Position numbers and translations under genes: made by a program. This document shows, piece after piece, positions 1 through 5,347 of a DNA stretch of 17,051 bases (position 1 is its first letter; each line of letters starts with the position of its first letter). A model generated the notes under the pieces. It ran no database searches. It saw only the letters and a program-made list of their open reading frames with translations, and was not told where the DNA came from. Origin of the DNA: Alphaproteobacteria bacterium (GTDB taxonomy: Bacteria; Pseudomonadota; Alphaproteobacteria; Micropepsales; Micropepsaceae); assembly GCA_017307315.1 (NCBI GenBank), contig JAFKFF010000224.1:1-17051 (forward strand), given 5' to 3'.

Positions 1-990
1 AAGAGCCGCCAGGGCCCAGAAGGTCCAGCGCGTGTCGAAGTGAAATTGCACCGCGCCATGGCCGCTGCCCAGCACCTGCGGCGCGAAAAGCGCCAGCATG
101 GACAAAAGCGCGCCGCCGACCGCCGGGCGCAGCCAGTCCGGCAGGCGCGATGCGCGCAGGCTGCGCTCGGTCCAGGTCACCGCCTGCATGGCCGCTACCG
201 CCACCCCGGCCGCGCCCACGCCCAACAGTGCGAATAGAAGATAGCTGCCGGACGGAACGCTGTAACCGCCCGAGACTTCGAACAGCGCCTTCATGTGAGA
301 CATGGCGCGCTGAGTCAGCGCCGCGGACACCGACGCCACCATGACGGGCGCCAGCGCCTTGGTGGTGTAGCTGCCCAGGATCAGTTCATAGCCATAAAAG
401 GCACCAGCCAGGGGAGCGTTGAACGCCGCCGCGATCGCCGCCGCCGCGCCCGCGGTCACGAACACGCGCAAATCGGCGCGGCGGAGCCGAAACCAGCGCC
501 CCAGCCAGGAATAAAGGCCCGCGCCCAACTGGCTGTATCCGGCTTCCATGCCCAGCGAAGCGCCCGCGCCGTTGGAGATCACGGTGGTAAAAGTGAGCCA
601 GAGCGATTCCCGCAAACTCATGCGCCCGCCATGCAGCGCATTGGCTTCGATCGGATCGACGATTTCGTTCAAGCGCCGGGCTCGCGCGGCCCGCGCCGCC
701 AGCCCCAGAAGCAGCCCGCCCAGAAGCGGAACGAACAGCAGGCGCCCCCGCGATACGCCCACCCCTTCGCTCAGATAATGATCGGCGGGAATGCCGAAAT
801 CGAAGACATGCAGCCAGGCGACGCCCTCGCGCAGCAAGTCCACCACCGCCCCGGTGAAACAGCCCATCACCGCGCACAGGAGAATCTGACTCGGCTCGGC
901 GTCGCGCAGGCCGCGTTGCGAGGCCATCAGCAGAAGGCGGGCGCGGCGCAACCAGCCTTCCAACTTGAGCGGCTCCGCAATAAGAGCCAT
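1..990 (-). CDS. ClC-family chloride channel/transporter, C-terminus cut by the window edge
   Basis: The first 330 codons of a polytopic inner-membrane protein of the ClC family, which moves chloride through the membrane, often in exchange for protons. Residues 141-154 carry GAGASLGMEAGYSQ; E149 lies where the gating glutamate of the GREGP motif sits. Residues 181-204 carry the family signature around AAAFNAPLAGAFYGYEL, with E202 near the inner proton-glutamate position. The usual GSGIP selectivity motif is not visible; that region reads DPIEANALHGG (112-122), which I recall from a bacterial ClC subclade. The ATG at 990 has GAGG six bases upstream, overlapping the stop of the PBP1A gene, so the two are probably co-transcribed and translationally coupled. 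Any C-terminal CBS domains would lie outside the window. The family call is firm; the transported ion and mechanism (channel or antiporter) are inferred. Confidence 0.88.
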   Translation of the reverse strand, partial: MALIAEPLKLEGWLRRARLLLMASQRGLRDAEPSQILLCAVMGCFTGAVVDLLREGVAWLHVFDFGIPADHYLSEGVGVSRGRLLFVPLLGGLLLGLAARAARARRLNEIVDPIEANALHGGRMSLRESLWLTFTTVISNGAGASLGMEAGYSQLGAGLYSWLGRWFRLRRADLRVFVTAGAAAAIAAAFNAPLAGAFYGYELILGSYTTKALAPVMVASVSAALTQRAMSHMKALFEVSGGYSVPSGSYLLFALLGVGAAGVAVAAMQAVTWTERSLRASRLPDWLRPAVGGALLSMLALFAPQVLGSGHGAVQFHFDTRWTFWALAAL

Positions 991-998
991 GCCGGACC

Positions 999-3452
999 TC
1001 AATAAAGCCCGCCGGTACCTTCACCGACCGAGCCGACCGGCGCGCGCGGCGCCGCCTGGCCGGATGCGGCGACGGGCGCGGGACCCGTGTCCCCCGCCGT
1101 GACGGTGGCAAGCGAAGGAGCATTCTCTTCGCCCGGCGCGGTGCCGGCCTTGAAAGCTTCCATGATCGCGCCCGGCGTGCCGTCCGGAACCGGATTGCCG
1201 CTCCGCCAGTCGATCGCGACTTCCTCGATGCCCGGCGCCACGCGGAACGGCGTGGGCGGCGCATCGGCCAGCGCGCCCTTCATGAAATCCCGGAAGATCG
1301 GCGCCGCCGCTGTCGCGCCCTGTTCGTGCGCTCCCAAAGTCCGGGGATTGTCGAAGCCGACGAAAACGCCCGCAGCGAGATCCGGCGAGAAACCGATGAA
1401 CCAGGTATCGCGTGAATCGGACGAGGTGCCGGTCTTGCCGGCCAGGGGCTTGCCCACCGCGCGCACCGACACGCCGGTGCCGCGCTGAACCACGCCTTCC
1501 AGCATCGAGACGATCTGGTAGGCGGTGCGCGGATCGATGATCTGCTGGCGGGTATCGGCGAGCAGCGGCTCCTGCTGTCCATGCCAGCTGGCATCGTCGC
1601 ACCCTTCGCAGGCCCGCGCGTCGTGCCGCCAGATGGTTTTGCCGTTGCGATCCTGAATCCGGTCGATCAGCGAAGGCTGAATCTTCTTGCCGCCGTTGAC
1701 GAACTCCGAATAGCCGGTGACCAGCCTGAGCAGCGTGGTCTCATAGGCGCCGAGCGAATTGGCGAGCAACGGCGGCAACTTGTCGTAGACGCCGAACCGG
1801 ATGGGATAGGGAACCACCTTGTCCATCCCCAGCGTGTAGGCCAGCCGCACCGTCATGACGTTGCGCGACAATTCCAGGCCGCGCCGGAGCGTGGTGTCGC
1901 CCAGGAAATCATGCTCGTAATTGTCCGGCTGCCAGAGGCCCTGCCCCGGTCCCATGTCCATCACGAAAGGCGCGTCCAGCACCTTGGAAACCGGCGTATA
2001 GCCATTGTCCAAGGCCGCGGCATAGACGAAAGGCTTGAACGCCGAGCCCGGCTGGCGCATCGCCTGCATGGCGCGGTCGAATTGCGACGAAGCGTAGGAG
2101 AACCCGCCCGACAGCGCCAGAACGCGTCCGGTGTGCGGATCCATCGCCACGATGGCGCCGTTGATCTCGGGAATCTGGCGCAGGCCATATTCGCCGGCCT
2201 TGCCCTCCGGCTCGACATAGATCACGTCGCCCGGCTTGACCACATCCTGCGGCTTTTGCGGCGCGGCGCCGACATTGGCATTGCGCAATTCGCGCCGCGC
2301 CCACTTGTAGCCGTCATAGGCAATGGTGCCGGTCGCCCCATCGCTCAGGCCGATGCGGATCGCCTTCTGTTCGAAGCCCAGCACGGCGGCGATCTTCCAG
2401 CTTTCGACACCGGACTGGTTGCTCTGCTTGATCAACTGCGCATGCCAGTCGCCGCCGGCGTCGATATGCTTCTTGGCGCCGCGCCAGCCATGGCGGCGGT
2501 CGTAGCGCACCAGGCCGGAACGCAGCGCGCTCACCGCGTAATTCTGGAGCCGCGTGTCCAGCGATGCGCGCACCTGCAGGCCGCCATCGTACAGCGCCTT
2601 CTCGCCATATTTGCCATAGAGCTGGCGGCGCACTTCCTCGACGAAATAATCGCCGTCCGCGGCCTGGCTGCCCAGGGCGCGCATCTGGGTCACCAGCGGT
2701 TCCGCCTTGGCGGCGGCGGCCTGGGCGTCGGTGATGTAATTGTTGTCCGCCATCTGGCCGATCACCCAGTTGCGGCGATCCACCGCCGCGGCGTGATTGA
2801 AGCGCGGATCGTAATTGGCCGGACCTTTGGGCAGCGCCGCCAGGAAGGCGACCTCGGCGACATCGAGCTCGTCGAGCGACTTGCCGAAATAGTTCAGCGC
2901 CGCGGCGCCCACGCCATAGCTGTGCTCGCCGAGATAGATTTCATTCAGATAGAGTTCCAGGACCTTGGATTTGGGATAGGTCGCGTCGATGCGGATCGCC
3001 AGGATCGCCTCGCGGATCTTGCGGCTGAATTTCACGTCCGAGTTCAACAGGAAATTGCGGGCCACCTGCTGGGTGATGGTGGAGGCGCCTTGCGGGCGGC
3101 GGCCTTCCAGAACCAGGCCGACATCCTTGATCGCCGCCCTGAGAATGCCGGACGGGTCGATGCCAGGATGGTGATAGAAATTGCGATCTTCGGCGCTGGT
3201 GAAAGCCTCGGCCACCAGTTTGGGAATGAAGGCGGCCGGAACGAAGATTCGCGATTCCCGCGCATATTCTCCCAGCACCGTGCCATTGCCGGCATAGACC
3301 CGGGTGGTGACGGGCGGCGTGTAATTCTTGAGCGCCTCCACGCTGGGGAGGTCGCGCGTCACGGTATAGACATAGAAGATGCCGGCCACCACGCCCAAAG
3401 CGGCAAGTGCGGCGACACCAAGACCGGCATAGACAAGAAGACGTCGGACCAT
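999..3452 (-). CDS. mrcA: Penicillin-binding protein 1A, bifunctional peptidoglycan glycosyltransferase/transpeptidase
   Basis: A class A PBP of 817 residues that polymerises lipid II into glycan strands and cross-links the stem peptides on the periplasmic side. A single membrane anchor covers about residues 7-31. The GT51 domain has the catalytic glutamate motif SAEDRNF (E88), the QGASTITQQ motif (121-129) and LNEIYLGE (E171). The transpeptidase domain has SxxK as SAFK (S470, K473), SRN (529-531) and KTGT (673-676). The tail after about residue 770 is rich in Ala, Pro and Gly. A CxxC pair (C614, C617) lies between the SRN and KTG motifs. The ATG at 3452 has GAGAGG four bases upstream. It sits 108 bp after the amidase gene and 8 bp before the ClC gene on the same strand. 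All catalytic motifs are intact and the length is normal for PBP1A. Confidence 0.97.
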   Translation of the reverse strand: MVRRLLVYAGLGVAALAALGVVAGIFYVYTVTRDLPSVEALKNYTPPVTTRVYAGNGTVLGEYARESRIFVPAAFIPKLVAEAFTSAEDRNFYHHPGIDPSGILRAAIKDVGLVLEGRRPQGASTITQQVARNFLLNSDVKFSRKIREAILAIRIDATYPKSKVLELYLNEIYLGEHSYGVGAAALNYFGKSLDELDVAEVAFLAALPKGPANYDPRFNHAAAVDRRNWVIGQMADNNYITDAQAAAAKAEPLVTQMRALGSQAADGDYFVEEVRRQLYGKYGEKALYDGGLQVRASLDTRLQNYAVSALRSGLVRYDRRHGWRGAKKHIDAGGDWHAQLIKQSNQSGVESWKIAAVLGFEQKAIRIGLSDGATGTIAYDGYKWARRELRNANVGAAPQKPQDVVKPGDVIYVEPEGKAGEYGLRQIPEINGAIVAMDPHTGRVLALSGGFSYASSQFDRAMQAMRQPGSAFKPFVYAAALDNGYTPVSKVLDAPFVMDMGPGQGLWQPDNYEHDFLGDTTLRRGLELSRNVMTVRLAYTLGMDKVVPYPIRFGVYDKLPPLLANSLGAYETTLLRLVTGYSEFVNGGKKIQPSLIDRIQDRNGKTIWRHDARACEGCDDASWHGQQEPLLADTRQQIIDPRTAYQIVSMLEGVVQRGTGVSVRAVGKPLAGKTGTSSDSRDTWFIGFSPDLAAGVFVGFDNPRTLGAHEQGATAAAPIFRDFMKGALADAPPTPFRVAPGIEEVAIDWRSGNPVPDGTPGAIMEAFKAGTAPGEENAPSLATVTAGDTGPAPVAASGQAAPRAPVGSVGEGTGGLY

Positions 3453-3493
3453 TGATCCTCTCGGGCTTTCCCGCCCGTTCGCTTGTGTTCCCC

Positions 3494-3543
3494 TTATAGT
3501 ACCCTTTTGGGGTTGAAAAGAGGCGCAAAATCCGTCCGATTTT
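3494..3543 (-). promoter_or_regulatory. amiC-mrcA spacer: AT-rich hairpin and a possible -10 box for mrcA
   Basis: The 108-bp gap between the amidase stop and mrcA holds an inverted repeat, AAAATC (3527-3532) and GATTTT (3538-3543) with a 5-base loop, which could be a weak terminator. Nearer mrcA, the minus strand reads TACTATAAGG around 3494-3501, resembling a -10 box. No convincing -35 hexamer stands at the right distance, so mrcA may have its own promoter or may simply be read from the amidase promoter. Confidence 0.25.
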
Positions 3544-3560
3544 TCATGTGGGGACCGGAC

Positions 3561-4913
3561 TTAGCGTGAAGTTCCCGCCGCGAAATGCCGGTCCACGGCA
3601 TTGGTGATGGCTTTGGCGACCTTGGTTCGCCAGGCTTGCGTGTTCATGCGCGCGGCATCGGCGCGATTGGAAAGATAGCCCAGCTCGATCAGGACGGCCG
3701 GAACATCGGGCGCGACCAAGACCGCCAGGGACGCCGAACGATGCGGACTGCGGGCCAGGATGTCGGTCACCCCGTCCAACTGATTGAGCGCCGTCTCGGC
3801 GAAACGCGACGAACGGTTCATGGTGTCGCGCTGCGCCAAGTCGATCAGGATCGGGGCGACGGGACTGTTGGCACTGGAGAGATCCACGCCCGCGATGATG
3901 TCGGATTGGTTCTCGCGCTTGGCTAGCGCCGCGGCCTCCCGGTCCGAGCGGCCATCGCTCAGCGTGTAGATCGACAGGCCGGTCACGTCCGGATCCGGAT
4001 TGGAATCGGCATGCAGCGAGATCATCAGATCGGCGCGGAGCTTGCGCGCGATCGCCACCCGCTGCGGCAACGGAACAAAGACGTCGCTGTCGCGGGTCAT
4101 GTGCACGGTGTATCCGGCCGCCTTCAGCGCTTTGGCGAGATTCAGGCCTTCGGCCAGCACCAGATCCTTTTCCGCCATCCCATTGACGCCGATGGTGCCG
4201 GAATCGAGCCCACCATGGCCCGGATCGATCACCACCACCTTGCGACCGGTCGGCTTCTGGGATTCGGCCATCAATGCGGTCAGGCGCTCGGCATCGGTTT
4301 CACGCGCCTTCAGGTCGGCCGGCCAGCCGGCCTCGGTGTTGAATTTGGCGCGCTGGGTTGGGAAAAGATCGATCACCACGCGATAGCCGAAGCCGTTGGC
4401 GGGCGGGATCATCAGCGGATCGGAGATCCGCACGGGCCGGGTGAGATCGATCACCATCCGCGAATTGCCTTTGCGGAAAACGCCATAACGATAGGATTTG
4501 ACCGATCCCCGGCCGGAGGGCCGCGGCGGCGCGCCCAGCCGCCAGGAGACTTCCGGCATGTCCACCACCACCCGGTCGGGGTCGGTCAGAGTGAAGGTGC
4601 GGATGTTGACGGGATCGCTGAGTTCGATGACGAAGCGGGTGCGGTCCTCATGCTCGCCAATCCGAGCAGAGAGCACGACGGGAGGGCTTGCTCCCGCATT
4701 GCTGCCCGGTGATGGCCCCGCGCCCGGCGCGGGCGGCGCCTTCGCGGGGGCGACCGGCAGATGGGTGGCCGATGGGGGGGCGCCTGGAGCCGTCTGATCC
4801 TGGCGCAGCACCCTGGCGATCGGATCGTCGCTCTGGCCGGCGGCAGGAACCGCCGTCAGCGCGCCTGTTCCCAGGATCGCCGCGGCCACCGCTATAGCTA
4901 TGATTCGAAACAA
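3561..4913 (-). CDS. amiC: N-acetylmuramoyl-L-alanine amidase with AMIN domain (AmiC-like)
   Basis: A secreted zinc amidase of 450 residues that cuts the bond between MurNAc and L-Ala, as needed for daughter-cell separation. It has an N-terminal signal peptide (about 1-26), a Pro/Ala-rich linker (about 40-78), an AMIN domain (about 79-185, peptidoglycan or septal targeting) and an Amidase_3 catalytic domain (about 225-440). Zinc ligands fit H233 in DPGHGG, E248 in AEKD and H301 in SLHAD; the catalytic glutamate fits E410 in LIELGYLSN. The start is TTG at 4913: an in-frame TGA lies four codons upstream (TGA GGC GGA AAG TTG), no ATG is available, and starting here keeps the whole signal peptide. 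GAGG lies seven bases upstream. It is the first gene of the cluster with mrcA and diverges from rne. The class (AmiC rather than AmiA/B) rests on the AMIN domain. Confidence 0.95.
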   Translation of the reverse strand: MFRIIAIAVAAAILGTGALTAVPAAGQSDDPIARVLRQDQTAPGAPPSATHLPVAPAKAPPAPGAGPSPGSNAGASPPVVLSARIGEHEDRTRFVIELSDPVNIRTFTLTDPDRVVVDMPEVSWRLGAPPRPSGRGSVKSYRYGVFRKGNSRMVIDLTRPVRISDPLMIPPANGFGYRVVIDLFPTQRAKFNTEAGWPADLKARETDAERLTALMAESQKPTGRKVVVIDPGHGGLDSGTIGVNGMAEKDLVLAEGLNLAKALKAAGYTVHMTRDSDVFVPLPQRVAIARKLRADLMISLHADSNPDPDVTGLSIYTLSDGRSDREAAALAKRENQSDIIAGVDLSSANSPVAPILIDLAQRDTMNRSSRFAETALNQLDGVTDILARSPHRSASLAVLVAPDVPAVLIELGYLSNRADAARMNTQAWRTKVAKAITNAVDRHFAAGTSR

Positions 4914-5002
4914 CTTTCCGCCTCAACCGGGGTCCGGAACCCCTAAATGCACCGAAAATCTTTACGATTCGTTAGCCCCACCCTGTCAGGGATAGGCCGT
5001 AC

Positions 5003-5042
5003 AAGCCCTTGCCGGGAGGCACCCCGCCCCCTACAAGGGCTT
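5003..5042 (+). repeat. Perfect 9-bp inverted repeat upstream of rne (possible leader stem-loop)
   Basis: AAGCCCTTG (5003-5011) is the exact reverse complement of CAAGGGCTT (5034-5042). The 22-base loop is GC-rich and can itself pair CGGG (5013-5016) with CCCG (5023-5026). There is no T-run behind it on the plus strand, so it looks like a leader structure or protein site and not an intrinsic terminator. Confidence 0.55.
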
Positions 5043-5057
5043 CCATGCTGCTCCGCC

Positions 5058-5071
5058 CCGGACGGATCCGG
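5058..5071 (+). repeat. Small hairpin CCGGA-N4-TCCGG upstream of rne
   Basis: CCGGA (5058-5062) pairs with TCCGG (5067-5071) around the tetraloop CGGA. It is one of a run of potential stems between 5003 and 5313 ahead of the RNase E start. Alone it would be unremarkable in GC-rich DNA. Confidence 0.35.
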
Positions 5072-5094
5072 AAGGTGCAGTGGTCCGGATGCCC

Positions 5095-5128
5095 CGCCGT
5101 CTCCCCAGATAGCTTTCTCGAGACGGTG
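5095..5128 (+). repeat. 7-9 bp inverted repeat upstream of rne, loop with a short pyrimidine tract
   Basis: CCGTCTC (5097-5103) is the exact reverse complement of GAGACGG (5120-5126). A G-U and a C-G pair extend it to nine pairs as RNA (5095-5128). The 16-base loop is AU-richer than its surroundings and contains TTTCT, the kind of unpaired segment RNase E tends to cut. This makes it the best candidate for a feedback cleavage site in an rne leader, but that role is inference. Confidence 0.45.
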
Positions 5129-5162
5129 CAGGAAGCCCTCCATTGCAGACGGCAGCGCCTCT

Positions 5163-5176
5163 CCGCCCCCGGGCGG
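5163..5176 (+). repeat. GC hairpin CCGCC-N4-GGCGG followed by an AT-rich stretch
   Basis: CCGCC (5163-5167) pairs with GGCGG (5172-5176). It is followed by CCCGAATTTAAG, which is AT-rich but lacks a T-run. It could close a leader domain. Further small stems lie at 5233-5245 (GCGGC/GCCGC) and 5296-5313 (GCGTTC/GAACGC) before the rne ribosome-binding site. Confidence 0.3.
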
Positions 5177-5347
5177 CCCGAATTTAAGTGTTACTCATGA
5201 CCGGCAATTTGCGACCCAACCCGATCCTCTCCGCGGCCTTGCCGCAGGGTTTCGGTGGCCGCTTGCCCCCAACAACATGGCTCGCTGCCGCCCCTGCGTT
5301 CGCGTTGGAACGCGATTTGGGCATTGGCGCTGGCCCCGGAGACCTTC

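Larger units (their letters stand above)
4914..5347. promoter_or_regulatory. Divergent amiC/rne intergenic region, 434 bp without a credible gene
   Basis: The only gene-free stretch over 300 bp. Near amiC, CTGACA (minus strand, 4984-4989) could act as a -35 box with a poor -10 (TAAAGA at 4959-4964, spacing 19), so that promoter is tentative. An 11-bp palindrome CCCTG-T-CAGGG (4981-4991) overlaps the CTGACA. Two GANTC sites (4902-4906 and 4966-4970) lie in or next to this promoter side; these are targets of the CcrM methylase in many alphaproteobacteria. From 5003 to 5313 there are several inverted repeats (annotated separately) that could fold as a leader upstream of rne. Short reading frames here show no recognisable protein. 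Confidence 0.5.

Noticed and set aside
386..1264. A 292-codon minus-strand frame at the left end
   Set aside because: Arg-rich shadow. The frame one step over encodes the ClC protein with family motifs, and this one crosses into mrcA.
1581..3455. A 624-codon open frame on the plus strand opposite mrcA
   Set aside because: Antisense shadow of PBP1A; its protein is rich in His, Arg and Ala with no family signature.
5255..5347. A longer rne start at 5255
   Set aside because: The added residues do not resemble RNase E, and the ATG at 5348 has a well-placed GGAG.
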